Positions 25,921 to 34,755 of a stretch of DNA of 64,000 bases are shown in pieces (position 1 is the stretch's first letter; each line of letters opens with the position of its first letter). Source of the stretch: TMP-86 sp964247385 (GTDB taxonomy: Bacteria > Pseudomonadota > Gammaproteobacteria > Steroidobacterales > Steroidobacteraceae); NCBI GenBank assembly GCA_964247385.1, contig CAXTUB010000008.1, positions 90,844 to 154,843 on the forward strand, read 5' to 3'. The position numbers and the translations under genes are program-made. Below the pieces are notes generated by a model. That model saw nothing but the letters and a program-made list of their open reading frames with translations. It did not search any database and was not told the origin of the DNA.

Positions 25921-26927
25921 TGCGCCTCGTACGCCGCACGCGCGATGGCGCGTGCGAGACAATCCGCCGCTGCGCTGCCGAGCCGCGCGACGTGCGCAGC
26001 GCGCGAGGCCGGCTCGCCCAAGGGCACCGCGGCAGTGGCTAATGCAAACACCACATCGCCATCGAACGGGGTATGCGCCGGACGGATCGCCCGCGCAATG
26101 CCATCCTGGGCCATGATGGCGACTCGCTTGCATTCGGCCCCGGTCAACGCGGCATTGCACGCAACGAGCGTAAGCGTCGTGTTCGCGCCTGGTTGCAGAC
26201 GCCCGAGCTCATTCAAGCGCGACTGTTCGGACACCGGGTCAAGGGCCGCCAGCACGGCGCCCGGTGATCCAACGCTCGGCCTCTTGCCGCCGAACTCTCG
26301 GCCGATCTCGAAAGGCCACGACCAATAGGTTTCGCCATCGGGCATGAGGACGGAACCGACGCAATTCACAACCGCCAGTGCGCCGACCACCAGCCCGCTG
26401 TCCAATCGAAGCGAAGCAGATCCCATTCCGCCCTTGATGAGCCCGGCCCGCGCTCCGCGCCCCGCGCCCAGGGATCCCAACTCAAACTCGCGTGCGGCTG
26501 TTTCGATGGTGCGCATGCCGAGCGAGCGATAGGGCGGCTCGGTGCCCCAGTGCTTGTCGCCCGCGAAGCCGAGATCGTGCAGTACGGCAGCGGGCACGAT
26601 GGGAATGGCAGGCGACTCCGCGCGCAAGCGTAGGCCGCGATTCCTTGCCGAGAGCACGGCGGCGACTCCGTCGGCTGCAGCCAGCCCGAACACCGAGCCG
26701 CCGGAGAACACCACGGCATGCACACGGCCGACCATGTTCTCGAGCGCAAGCGTGTCGGTCTCGCGCGTGCCGGGCGCACCGCCGCGTACATCGACCGCGG
26801 CGCAATAACTCTCGGCACACAGCACGGTTGTGACGCCAGACTGCGATCGCTCGTCGTGCGCGGCGCCTACGGTGAGACCCTCGACATCCGTCAACAGGTT
26901 TTTCGTACCGGGAGTGTTCGCGCTCAA
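25848..26927 (-). CDS. P1-family (DmpA/NylC-like) aminopeptidase
   Basis: About 359 residues of the self-processing S58/DmpA superfamily. Seen motifs are NLLTDVEGLTVGAA at the N-terminus, VVFSGGSVFGLAAADGVAA, and the segment ANTTLTLVACNAAL. By comparison with NylC-type members, that segment contains the Asn-Thr autocleavage site, the Thr becoming the nucleophile (inference). The frame opens at TTG 26966 inside coaX. I prefer TTG 26927, four bases after the coaX stop, because it gives the usual short N-terminus. It is probably translated together with coaX. Confidence 0.85.
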   Translation of the reverse strand: MSANTPGTKNLLTDVEGLTVGAAHDERSQSGVTTVLCAESYCAAVDVRGGAPGTRETDTLALENMVGRVHAVVFSGGSVFGLAAADGVAAVLSARNRGLRLRAESPAIPIVPAAVLHDLGFAGDKHWGTEPPYRSLGMRTIETAAREFELGSLGAGRGARAGLIKGGMGSASLRLDSGLVVGALAVVNCVGSVLMPDGETYWSWPFEIGREFGGKRPSVGSPGAVLAALDPVSEQSRLNELGRLQPGANTTLTLVACNAALTGAECKRVAIMAQDGIARAIRPAHTPFDGDVVFALATAAVPLGEPASRAAHVARLGSAAADCLARAIARAAYEAHQGVSSANAMASVSAASSPRNPPL

Positions 26928-26931
26928 TGGT

Positions 26932-27693
26932 TCAACCCAAGCCGTCTTGTGTCGCGAGCACGGCAATGCCTTGCAGCACGAGGTCCGGCACCAGCGCGCC
27001 TTCGCAGCACATGGAACCCGCGATGAGCTCGGCGTCTCCGCCCGTCACAAAAATGCGCGGCTGCACTCCGGTCTCTTGATGGACGAATTGAGCAGCCCGA
27101 TCCGCAAGCGACGCTGCGGCCATGACCGAGCCGCGCGAGACCGCGGCGACGGTGTTGTTGGCGAGAATGCCGGCCGTCGACAGCGCGCTCGCGGTCATCG
27201 CGGCCGCAATCCCGCTGGTCTTTTTCATGAGGGAATCGCGCATCATGTGCACCCCCGGCACGATCAGGCCGCCCAAGTGCCGCCCGTCCGCGTTCACACT
27301 GTCGACTTTCACGGCTGTGCCCGCGTCGATGACGCACAAGGCTTCGTGCGCCAAGTTCCATGCGCCGATGACCGCAAGCCAGCGATCCGGGCCAAGGAGG
27401 GACGGATTCAAATATCCGTTCGTCAACTCATGGAAATTGCGAGTCGGCGTGATGAACTCGGGCTCGACATGAAACGCCTTGCGGCTCATGCGCTGAAGAG
27501 TTTTCGCCATGGCCTCGCCGGCGACATTGCTGATGAGAACCCGTTGCGGGCGCAACTGCGCATCGAACACTTCGGTCGACCAGATCTCGGCCTGGATATC
27601 CAGATGCGGCACGGCTTGTTGCTCCGACAAGCGGCCATTCGCGAGCCACGACCATTTGAGGCGCGTATTTCCGACGTCGATGACGAGCATCAT
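26932..27693 (-). CDS. coaX: Type III pantothenate kinase
   Basis: This 253-residue cytoplasmic enzyme phosphorylates pantothenate in the first step of coenzyme A synthesis. Motifs of the ASKHA-fold CoaX family are intact: DVGNTRLKW (phosphate 1), LLGPDRWLAVIGA, DAGTAVKVD (phosphate 2) and IFVTGGDA. In many proteobacteria coaX follows birA; here there is no birA and the partner is a P1-family peptidase. The start MMLVIDVGN has two ATGs (27693, 27690), either possible. Confidence 0.95.
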   Translation of the reverse strand: MMLVIDVGNTRLKWSWLANGRLSEQQAVPHLDIQAEIWSTEVFDAQLRPQRVLISNVAGEAMAKTLQRMSRKAFHVEPEFITPTRNFHELTNGYLNPSLLGPDRWLAVIGAWNLAHEALCVIDAGTAVKVDSVNADGRHLGGLIVPGVHMMRDSLMKKTSGIAAAMTASALSTAGILANNTVAAVSRGSVMAAASLADRAAQFVHQETGVQPRIFVTGGDAELIAGSMCCEGALVPDLVLQGIAVLATQDGLG

Positions 27694-27806
27694 GCAGATT
27701 CATGACCCACGGGGCGGGCAAGAATAGCATCGCCCGATACGCACCCGTGCGCCAACCGTTAGGATGCGAGCTGGCTCACACGCACAGCGTTTAGAGATTA
27801 GCGGAT

Positions 27807-29297
27807 ATGCAGCCTTCCTCGAACCTGACCCGGGGTTCCATTCCCAAAGCGCTCATCCTTTTTTCATTGCCCGTCATGGCGGGCAATGTGCTGCAAACCC
27901 TGAACGGTTCCGTGAATGCGGTGTGGATCGGAAGTTTTTTGGGCGAGGCAGCGCTGACCGCAGCATCGAATGCGAACATGCTGATGTTTCTTTTGGTGAG
28001 TGCGGTGTTCGGTGTGTCCATGGCTGCGAACGTGCTGGTCGCGCAGGCGGTCGGCGCGCGCGACGTGCGCGAGGCACGCCACATTACCGGGGCAAGCGCG
28101 ACGTTCTTCGCGATTCTCTCGCTCGCAACCAGCGTCTTGGGTTTCGTGTTCACTCCGCACTTATTGGCGCTCATGAATACGCCGCACGATGCCGTGCCGC
28201 TGGCGCTCGCCTACATGCGGATCATCTTCGTCGCGATGCCGTTCATGTTCGGATTTTTCTTCGTCATGTCGGTATTGCGCGGCGCGGGCGATTCCAAGAC
28301 GCCGTTCTGGTTTTTGCTGCTCTCGGTGATCCTCGACATCGGATTGAACCCTCTGCTGATTTTCGGGTGGGGGCCCGTTCCGCGGCTCGGCATCGCGGGC
28401 TCGGCGCTGGCCACGTTGATCGCACAAGGCTCGAGTCTCACGGCGTTGATCTTCACGCTGTATCGGCGCAGGCATTTTTTGACCATTCGCAAGGGCGAGT
28501 TGAATCTGTTCGCGTTCGATCCGCGCATCGTGCGGGTGCTGGTGGGCAAGGGCTTGCCCATCGCGCTGCAGATGATCGTCATGTCCTCGAGCATGCTGGT
28601 GTCGCTTTCATTCGTGAACCGGTATGGCTCAGAAACGACGGCGGCGTTCGCCGCTGCCGTTCAGCTGTGGGGATATATCCAGATGCCCGCGCTCGCGATC
28701 TCGGCTTCGGTATCTTCCATGGCGGCGCAGAATGTCGGCGCGGCGCGTTGGGATCGGGTGAATCGGATCGCCGCCGCGGGTGTCGGCTTCAATGTGCTGC
28801 TGGGCGGTGCGCTGATCAGCCTGGTATATCTGCTCAATGCCCACGTGTTGTCTTGGTTCCTGCCCGCGACCGGAGGTGCGCTTGCCACGGCCGTTCACAT
28901 CAATTCGACGGTGCTCTGGTCATTCGTTTTTTTCGGCATCAGCATGGTGTTGGTCGGAGTGGTGCGCGCGACCGGCGCAACCTTGCCGCCGCTCATCTTG
29001 CTGTTCATCGCGTTTTGGGGAGTGCGGTTGCCATTCGCGTATTTCTTGCAGAGGCCATTCGGCGCGGACGCGGTATGGTGGAGCTTCCCGGCCTCGGCCA
29101 TCGCATCCGTTACGCTGACACTGCTGTATTTTCTCTTCGGCGCATGGCGTAAAGCGCGCATGATGCCGCCTGCACAAGAGGAATCAGCGCTCGCGCAGGC
29201 CGGTGCGCAAGCGCTTGCCGCGGCACAAGCTCAAGCCGTGGCGCGAGCGACGGCGGAAGCCGCCGCCGAGCCCGCGCCGACGGGAGTCGCGCCCTAG
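27807..29297 (+). CDS. MATE-family multidrug/toxin efflux transporter
   Basis: A 496-residue inner-membrane exporter with about 12 helices arranged as two six-helix bundles (LILFSLPVMAGNVLQTL in the first, LVGKGLPIALQMIVMSSSML in the second). The motifs VLRGAGDSKTPFW and LNPLLIFGWGPVPRLGIAGSALAT are typical. Such proteins exchange cationic drugs for Na+ or H+. Unusually, the last ~40 residues are a cytoplasmic Ala/Gln-rich low-complexity tail (from about residue 455). Confidence 0.93.
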   Translation: MQPSSNLTRGSIPKALILFSLPVMAGNVLQTLNGSVNAVWIGSFLGEAALTAASNANMLMFLLVSAVFGVSMAANVLVAQAVGARDVREARHITGASATFFAILSLATSVLGFVFTPHLLALMNTPHDAVPLALAYMRIIFVAMPFMFGFFFVMSVLRGAGDSKTPFWFLLLSVILDIGLNPLLIFGWGPVPRLGIAGSALATLIAQGSSLTALIFTLYRRRHFLTIRKGELNLFAFDPRIVRVLVGKGLPIALQMIVMSSSMLVSLSFVNRYGSETTAAFAAAVQLWGYIQMPALAISASVSSMAAQNVGAARWDRVNRIAAAGVGFNVLLGGALISLVYLLNAHVLSWFLPATGGALATAVHINSTVLWSFVFFGISMVLVGVVRATGATLPPLILLFIAFWGVRLPFAYFLQRPFGADAVWWSFPASAIASVTLTLLYFLFGAWRKARMMPPAQEESALAQAGAQALAAAQAQAVARATAEAAAEPAPTGVAP

Positions 29298-29326
29298 GCC
29301 GCAGACTCTAAAGAGAAGCTGGCTGA

Positions 29327-30595
29327 CTAGCCTTCTGCGAGCTTGCGCAGCATGCGTTGGGTGACCAGCACCACACCGTGTTTGGTGACATAGAAGCGAT
29401 GCGCGTCCGCACCGCTGTCCACGCCGATTTGCATGCCGTCAGGAATCATGCAGTTCTCATCGATGATGCAGCGTTTGAGAACGCAGTGCCGGCCGATGGA
29501 GACTCCGGGCATGATCACGGCGCCTTCGATGTACGTGCTGTCTTCCACGCGCACATCGGAAAAAAGCAATGAGCCGCGCACGGCGGCGCCGGAGATGATA
29601 CAGCCTCCGGCCACCATGGAGTTCAATGCGATGCCGCGCCGCGGTCCGTCGTCGAGCACGAATTTCGCCGGCGGATGCTGGGCCTGGTAGGTCCAGATCG
29701 GCCACTGATTGTCGTAGATGTTGAGCTCGGGGTTGACGTACACGAGCTCCATGTTGGCTTCATAGAATGCATCGACGTTGCCGACGTCGCGCCAATAGCT
29801 TTGTGCGCGCGTCTCCACGTCTTGAAATGGATAGGCGAATACGCGCGAGCGGCCGATGGCGTCCGGAATCACGTTCTTGCCGAAGTCGTGACTGGTGCCG
29901 GGCCGCTCGGCTTGTTCCACCAGCAGCCGCTCCAGGCCGTCCATGCCGATGACGTAGATGCCCATCGAAGCCCGCGCGAGATGAGGCGAGCCTTCCAACG
30001 GATCGGGATTCGAGGGCTTCTCGGCGAACTTGCGAATGCGGTTGTCCGCATCCGTCGTCATGATGCCGAATTCGTTCGCGCGCTCAATGGGAACATCCAC
30101 CACACCCACGGTGATGTCCGCCTCGCATTGCTCGTGGTACGCGATCATCGGTCCGTAATCCATTTTATAAATGTGATCGCCGGCCAGAATGAGCACGTGA
30201 GTCGGATGATGCGAGCGCAAGAACTCCAGGTTTTGATAGACGGAGTCGGCGGTGCCGCGATACCAAAAGTCGCCGAGCTGCTGCTGCGCCGGTATGACCT
30301 CGACGAATTCGCCGAACTCGCCGCGCATGTAGCCCCATCCATGATGAATATGTTGAATGAGAGACTGAGCTTTGTATTGCGTCAACACAGCGATCTGACG
30401 AATGCCGGAATTCACGCAATTGGACAACACGAAATCGATGATGCGAAATTTTCCGCCGAACGGCGTCGCGGGCTTGCAGCGATCCTCGGTCAGCGCCTTC
30501 AATCTTTCGCCGCGGCCGCCCGCCATGACGACGGCAACCGTGCCGCTCGTCAAGCGGCTGACGAACCGGCCGGTATTGTTACGCACGGATGACAT
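29327..30595 (-). CDS. glgC: Glucose-1-phosphate adenylyltransferase (ADP-glucose pyrophosphorylase)
   Basis: This 422-residue cytoplasmic enzyme makes ADP-glucose from glucose-1-phosphate and ATP, the committed step of glycogen synthesis. It has the nucleotide-binding signature VVMAGGRGERLKALTEDRCKP, the SGIRQIAVLTQYK segment, WYRGTADSVYQN, the sugar-phosphate motif FAEKPSNPDP and a C-terminal left-handed beta-helix region. It is divergent from glgA across ~250 bp carrying tandem repeats, so the two glycogen genes may share control. Confidence 0.97.
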   Translation of the reverse strand: MSSVRNNTGRFVSRLTSGTVAVVMAGGRGERLKALTEDRCKPATPFGGKFRIIDFVLSNCVNSGIRQIAVLTQYKAQSLIQHIHHGWGYMRGEFGEFVEVIPAQQQLGDFWYRGTADSVYQNLEFLRSHHPTHVLILAGDHIYKMDYGPMIAYHEQCEADITVGVVDVPIERANEFGIMTTDADNRIRKFAEKPSNPDPLEGSPHLARASMGIYVIGMDGLERLLVEQAERPGTSHDFGKNVIPDAIGRSRVFAYPFQDVETRAQSYWRDVGNVDAFYEANMELVYVNPELNIYDNQWPIWTYQAQHPPAKFVLDDGPRRGIALNSMVAGGCIISGAAVRGSLLFSDVRVEDSTYIEGAVIMPGVSIGRHCVLKRCIIDENCMIPDGMQIGVDSGADAHRFYVTKHGVVLVTQRMLRKLAEG

Positions 30596-30691
30596 GGAAT
30601 GAATCGAGTGTAGCCGAGTTGCTTCCCCGGAAGACCTGCATCTGCGGGGGTTTGCTAAACTAAAACCAGTGAACCGCTCCGCAAATTTCTC

Positions 30692-30799
30692 AGCCTCTCG
30701 AGGATGCCTTGCGTAGAGACGCGGCGAAGTGCCTCATGTCGGTCGGCGCGGCGAAGTGTGTTGTGTAGGCCGGCTCCGCGAAGCGCCTCGTGTCACCCG
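30692..30799. repeat. Imperfect 27-bp tandem repeat between glgC and glgA
   Basis: Three clear units of exactly 27 bp run 30719-30745, 30746-30772 and 30773-30799. They share the core GCGAAGYGYSTYRTGT, and a more diverged fourth copy lies just before (about 30692-30718). Read on the minus strand the units encode a 9-residue repeat with no ORF of merit. The rest of the ~190-bp spacer shows no gene. Confidence 0.6.
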
Positions 30800-30846
30800 G
30801 CCCCGCGGCACATGCCGCAGCTCTTGCCAGTTTCGAAGCTAGTTTA

Positions 30847-32316
30847 GTGCCGCCGCTCAAGCTGTGTGTCGCCGCTTCGGAGGCGGTCCCGTTTGCGAAG
30901 ACCGGCGGCCTCGCCGATATGGTTGGGGCCCTCGTGCGGCAGTTGAGTGCGAATGGCCATGACGTGCGCGCCTTCATGCCGCTGTATGCTTCGGTGCGTA
31001 GCGAATTTCCGCAACTCGTTCCAATCGACTCTGTCGGCACCATCAGGTTGGCGCTCGGCGGCATCGAAGATTCGGTCACTCTGTGGGAGTTTCCGGCGGC
31101 TGCGGGCGAGCCCAGGTTTTATTTCATCGACTGTCCTGCTCAGTTCGAGCGCAGCGCCATCTACACTCAAGACGCCGATGAGCATCGGCGATTCATCGTG
31201 TTCACCCGCGCCGTCATCGAGGCTTGCCAGCGATTGCGCTTTTCGCCCGATGTGTTCCATGTCCACGATTGGCACACGAGCTTCCTACCGTTGTTCTTGC
31301 GGACCGCGTACGCCTGGGATCGTCTGTTCGCTCAATCGAAGAGCGTGCTGACGATTCACAACATCGGCTATCAGGGGCAGTTCGCGGCTGCCGCGGTGGC
31401 TGATCTCGGGTTGGACGGGAGCGAAGCGTTGCTCGATCCAACGGACTTTCGCGCGGGAGTGATCAACGCGTTGAAGACGGGAATCTTGTACGCTGATTCG
31501 GTGACTACGGTGAGCCCCACCTATGCACAGGAAATTTGCACATCCGAGCTCGGTATGGGATTGCAAACCGCGCTGAGCGAGCGCGCGGACGGCGTTACGG
31601 GAATCTTGAACGGCGTGGACTACTCCACCTGGGATCCGCGCATCGACTCCTATTTGCGAGCGCATTTTCGCGCCGCAGACTTGCGCGGCAAGGTGAAGAA
31701 CAAACGCCGCTTGATCGAGCGCAACGAGCTCAACGTCGATCTCGCCACACCCGTCATCAGCATGGTCACGCGACTTGCCGAACAGAAGGGCTTGGATCTG
31801 CTCGAGGAACCGCTGCCTCAGTTCCTGGAAGATGAGCGCTGTGCGCTCGTCGTTCTCGGGAGTGGAGACGAGCGGTACGCTGATTTTTTTCGCGGGCTGG
31901 CGCAGCGATACCCTGGTCAAATGAATTTTCATGAGGGTTACGACGAGGCGCGCGCGCATTTGTTCGAGGCCGGCGGCGACATGTTTCTCATGCCCTCACG
32001 CTATGAGCCGTGCGGCCTGAATCAGATGTACAGCTTGCGCTACGGTACGGTCCCCATCGTGCGCAATACCGGCGGGCTTGCCGATTCCGTGCAGCATTTC
32101 GACCCCGGCACCGGTCGCGGGACGGGCGTGGTGTTCGATGAGTACACGCCCAGCGCGGTGAGCGAGGCTTTGGGCACGGCGCTCGAGTGGTATGAAGACA
32201 AGCGCCTGTGGCGCCGCCTCGTGCGCAATGGCATGGCGAAGGATTATTCGTGGCCCAGGCAACTGATACATTACGAAGCCTTGTACTCAAATTTGGTTTC
32301 CAATGGAGGGGTTTGA
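30847..32316 (+). CDS. glgA: Glycogen synthase
   Basis: About 489 residues, GT5 family. It transfers glucose from ADP-glucose to growing alpha-1,4-glucan. The N-terminal ADP-glucose site is VPFAKTGGLADMVGAL, followed by VFHVHDWHTSFLPLF and VSPTYAQEI. The C-terminal E-x7-E region is PSRYEPCGLNQMYSLRYG with NTGGLADSV. The frame is open to GTG 30790, but that start lies inside the 27-bp repeat. GTG 30847 gives the standard N-terminus and length. A Gfa-like gene starts one base after its stop. Confidence 0.95.
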   Translation: MPPLKLCVAASEAVPFAKTGGLADMVGALVRQLSANGHDVRAFMPLYASVRSEFPQLVPIDSVGTIRLALGGIEDSVTLWEFPAAAGEPRFYFIDCPAQFERSAIYTQDADEHRRFIVFTRAVIEACQRLRFSPDVFHVHDWHTSFLPLFLRTAYAWDRLFAQSKSVLTIHNIGYQGQFAAAAVADLGLDGSEALLDPTDFRAGVINALKTGILYADSVTTVSPTYAQEICTSELGMGLQTALSERADGVTGILNGVDYSTWDPRIDSYLRAHFRAADLRGKVKNKRRLIERNELNVDLATPVISMVTRLAEQKGLDLLEEPLPQFLEDERCALVVLGSGDERYADFFRGLAQRYPGQMNFHEGYDEARAHLFEAGGDMFLMPSRYEPCGLNQMYSLRYGTVPIVRNTGGLADSVQHFDPGTGRGTGVVFDEYTPSAVSEALGTALEWYEDKRLWRRLVRNGMAKDYSWPRQLIHYEALYSNLVSNGGV

Positions 32317-32317
32317 A

Positions 32318-32890
32318 ATGACGGTGTCCATTCATCCGAGCGTCGATGGCGGTGTAAAGAAAGGTGCGGCGAGTTTCAATGGCGGCGAGCTCAAGTGCCA
32401 TTGCGAGAGCGAACCGGTCAAGGTGAAGTTGAGCGGGCAAACCGCCCACAACCATGTCTGCGGCTGCACCAAATGCTGGAAGCCGGACGGCGCGAAATTC
32501 TCGATGGTCGCCGTCATCGGCCGCGACAAGCTGGCGGTGACCGCAAGCGCCAGCAAGCTCAAGGTGGTGGATGACAAGGCGGCGATTCAGCGGCACGCGT
32601 GCAAGGACTGCGGCACGCATATGTACGGACGCATCGAAAATACGTCGCATCCATTTCACGGGCTCGATTTCGTGCACACCGAGCTTTCGCGCGACGCGGG
32701 CTGGTCGGCGCCGGAGTTCGCCGCATTCGTCTCTTCGATCATCGAATCGGGCGTGGACCCCAAAGAAATGGAAGGCGTAAGGGCGCGGTTGAAGGAATTG
32801 GGACTCGAGCCCTACGATTGCCTCTCGCCGCCGTTGATGGATGCCATCTCGACCCACGTGGCCAAAAGCAAGGGCGCGCTGAAAAACTAA
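32318..32890 (+). CDS. gfa: Gfa-family protein, S-(hydroxymethyl)glutathione synthase-like
   Basis: About 190 residues of the glutathione-dependent formaldehyde-activating (Gfa/CENP-V) family. Zinc ligands appear as CHCES, VCGCTKCWKPDGA and ACKDCGTHMYGR. In Paracoccus, Gfa promotes formation of S-hydroxymethylglutathione from formaldehyde. The sequence length and the SHPFHGLDFVHTEL segment fit the true Gfa subgroup rather than the short GFA-domain proteins. It is probably translationally coupled to glgA. No glutathione-dependent formaldehyde dehydrogenase is nearby. Confidence 0.85.
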   Translation: MTVSIHPSVDGGVKKGAASFNGGELKCHCESEPVKVKLSGQTAHNHVCGCTKCWKPDGAKFSMVAVIGRDKLAVTASASKLKVVDDKAAIQRHACKDCGTHMYGRIENTSHPFHGLDFVHTELSRDAGWSAPEFAAFVSSIIESGVDPKEMEGVRARLKELGLEPYDCLSPPLMDAISTHVAKSKGALKN

Positions 32891-32912
32891 CGCGGCGCTG
32901 TCCCACACCGCG

Positions 32913-32964
32913 CTGTCCCGCCCGGCGTGCCCCGCCCGGCGCTGCTCGGCGCCGCGCGGGACAG
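32913..32964. terminator. Possible bidirectional terminator between gfa and the acyl-CoA dehydrogenase
   Basis: CTGTCCCGC (32913-32921) pairs perfectly with GCGGGACAG (32956-32964). The 34-base GC-rich loop can itself fold (CCCGGCG / CGCCG). A TTTTA run follows at 32975-32979. It sits between two convergent genes. The T-run is short, so the call is moderate. Confidence 0.4.
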
Positions 32965-32976
32965 TCGCGCGGAATT

Positions 32977-34755
32977 TTAGACCAGCTCGGGTTCGACCTC
33001 GTTCACGCTCGCGGCGCCGTCACGCACCACACGTGCGTGTGCGAGCGCGAGCGGCGCGACGTGCGCCGCATAAAAGCGCGCGCTTGCCAGCTTGGCGTTG
33101 TAGAAGGTCTCATCGGCGCCGGCTTCTTGCACACGTTGAGCGGCAATGACGGCGGACTTCGCCATGAGCCAACCACCGATCACGGTGCCGGCGAGCTTCA
33201 AGTAGGGCACGGCAACGGCGAGACCGGCGGCAGGTTGGGCGGCCATGGACGCAAGGAGTGAACGAGTCGCCTCGCGCAGCGTCGCGACTCCCTCCAAGGC
33301 CGAAGCGATGGGCGGCTCGGTCGTCGCTGTCCTCGAAGCGCTATTGAGGTCCGCTTCCATCCGCGCCAGGAGCGCATTCATGGCGCTGCCCCGATCGCGC
33401 GCCAATTTACGTCCGATGAGATCGTTGGCCTGAATGCCCGTCGTGCCTTCGTAAATCGGCGTGATGCGGACATCGCGAAAATATTGCGCGGCCCCGGTTT
33501 CTTCGATGAAGCCCATGCCGCCGTGCACTTGAATGCCGAGCGATGCGAGATCCACTCCATTCTCCGTAGACCACGCTTTGACGATGGGAATGAGTAAGTC
33601 GCCGCGCGCAGCGGCTTCGGCACGCACCTCTGCATCGTCATGATGCGCGCCGACATCGAGCAAGTGAGCCGTGTACAAACCGAGCGCGCGCATGGCTTCG
33701 GTGGTGGCTCTCATCGTCAACAACATGCGCTTGACATCGGGATGTTCGACAATGGCCGCGCGCGCTTCCGTAGCATGCGCGGGTTTGCCCTGCACCCGAG
33801 CCTTTGCCCATTCGAGAGCCTGTTGATACGCGCGTTCCGCAATCGCGTAGCCCTCCAGGCCAACCGCAAGCCGCGCCGCGTTCATCATGATGAACATATA
33901 CTCGAGGCCGCGATTCGCTTCGCCCACGAGATACCCAATCGCGCCGCCTTGGTCCCCATAAGCGAGCACGCACGTGGGGCTCGCATGAATGCCCAGCTTG
34001 TGCTCGATGGAGACGCAGCGCACATCGTTCGGCTCGCCGATCGAGCCATCGGCCTTGATGAGAAACTTCGGCACCACGAACATGGAAATGCCGCGCGTTC
34101 CCGCCGGTGCGCCGTCAATGCGCGCGAGCACCATATGAATGATGTTGGGGGTGTAATCGTGATCGCCGTAGGTGATAAAAATTTTCTGTCCGAAGATGCG
34201 GTAACGATCGCCTTCCGCCACGGCGCGGGTGCGGATGGCGCCGAGGTCGGAGCCCGCTTGTGTCTCGGTCAAGTTCATGGTGCCGGTCCACTCGCCGGTA
34301 ACCATTTTGGGTATGTAACGCTGCTGCAGCTCGGAACTGCCGACGCGCGACAGCGCCTCGATGGCTCCTTGCGTCAACATGGGACACAGCTTGAAGGCGA
34401 GGTTCGCGGAAGCCCACATTTCTTGCACGGCCGTGGCGAGCACCGACGGCGCGTTCTGCCCGCCGAATGCTTCCGGCGCGGAGAGCTGACTCCAACCGCC
34501 TTCGGCGTATTGCCGATAAGCCTCTTTGAATCCTTTCGGACTCACCACGCCTTGCGGCGTCCAACGCGCTCCCTCGCGGTCGCCGCTCTTCTCCAGCGGC
34601 TCCAGCACACTTTGCGCAAACTTCGCGGCTTCTTCGAGAATGGCGTCGGCCGTCTCGGCGGAGTAGTCGGGGAATGCACCGCCCGCCCGAATGGCCTCCT
34701 CACCGATGAGCTCATGCAGCACGAACCGAAGATCTGACAGTGGCGCGCGATACAT
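32977..34755 (-). CDS. Acyl-CoA dehydrogenase, long DmdC/FadE-like form
   Basis: A 592-residue FAD enzyme introducing an alpha-beta double bond into an acyl-CoA. It has the N-terminal helical domain, the flavin-contacting strand WTGTMNLTETQAGSDLGAIRT, and IHGGMGF-type QVHGGMGFIEETGAAQYFRD. The catalytic Glu lies in PIYEGTTGIQANDLIGRK. The extra C-terminal ~130 residues are typical of the long forms that include 3-methylmercaptopropionyl-CoA dehydrogenase. Its ATG overlaps the icmF stop (TGATG), so it is translated with the mutase and probably oxidises that pathway's acyl-CoA product. Confidence 0.93.
   Translation of the reverse strand: MYRAPLSDLRFVLHELIGEEAIRAGGAFPDYSAETADAILEEAAKFAQSVLEPLEKSGDREGARWTPQGVVSPKGFKEAYRQYAEGGWSQLSAPEAFGGQNAPSVLATAVQEMWASANLAFKLCPMLTQGAIEALSRVGSSELQQRYIPKMVTGEWTGTMNLTETQAGSDLGAIRTRAVAEGDRYRIFGQKIFITYGDHDYTPNIIHMVLARIDGAPAGTRGISMFVVPKFLIKADGSIGEPNDVRCVSIEHKLGIHASPTCVLAYGDQGGAIGYLVGEANRGLEYMFIMMNAARLAVGLEGYAIAERAYQQALEWAKARVQGKPAHATEARAAIVEHPDVKRMLLTMRATTEAMRALGLYTAHLLDVGAHHDDAEVRAEAAARGDLLIPIVKAWSTENGVDLASLGIQVHGGMGFIEETGAAQYFRDVRITPIYEGTTGIQANDLIGRKLARDRGSAMNALLARMEADLNSASRTATTEPPIASALEGVATLREATRSLLASMAAQPAAGLAVAVPYLKLAGTVIGGWLMAKSAVIAAQRVQEAGADETFYNAKLASARFYAAHVAPLALAHARVVRDGAASVNEVEPELV

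Noticed and set aside
30692..30799. 27-bp repeats considered as a CRISPR array
   Set aside because: Units abut without unique spacers, diverge from one another, and no cas genes are present.
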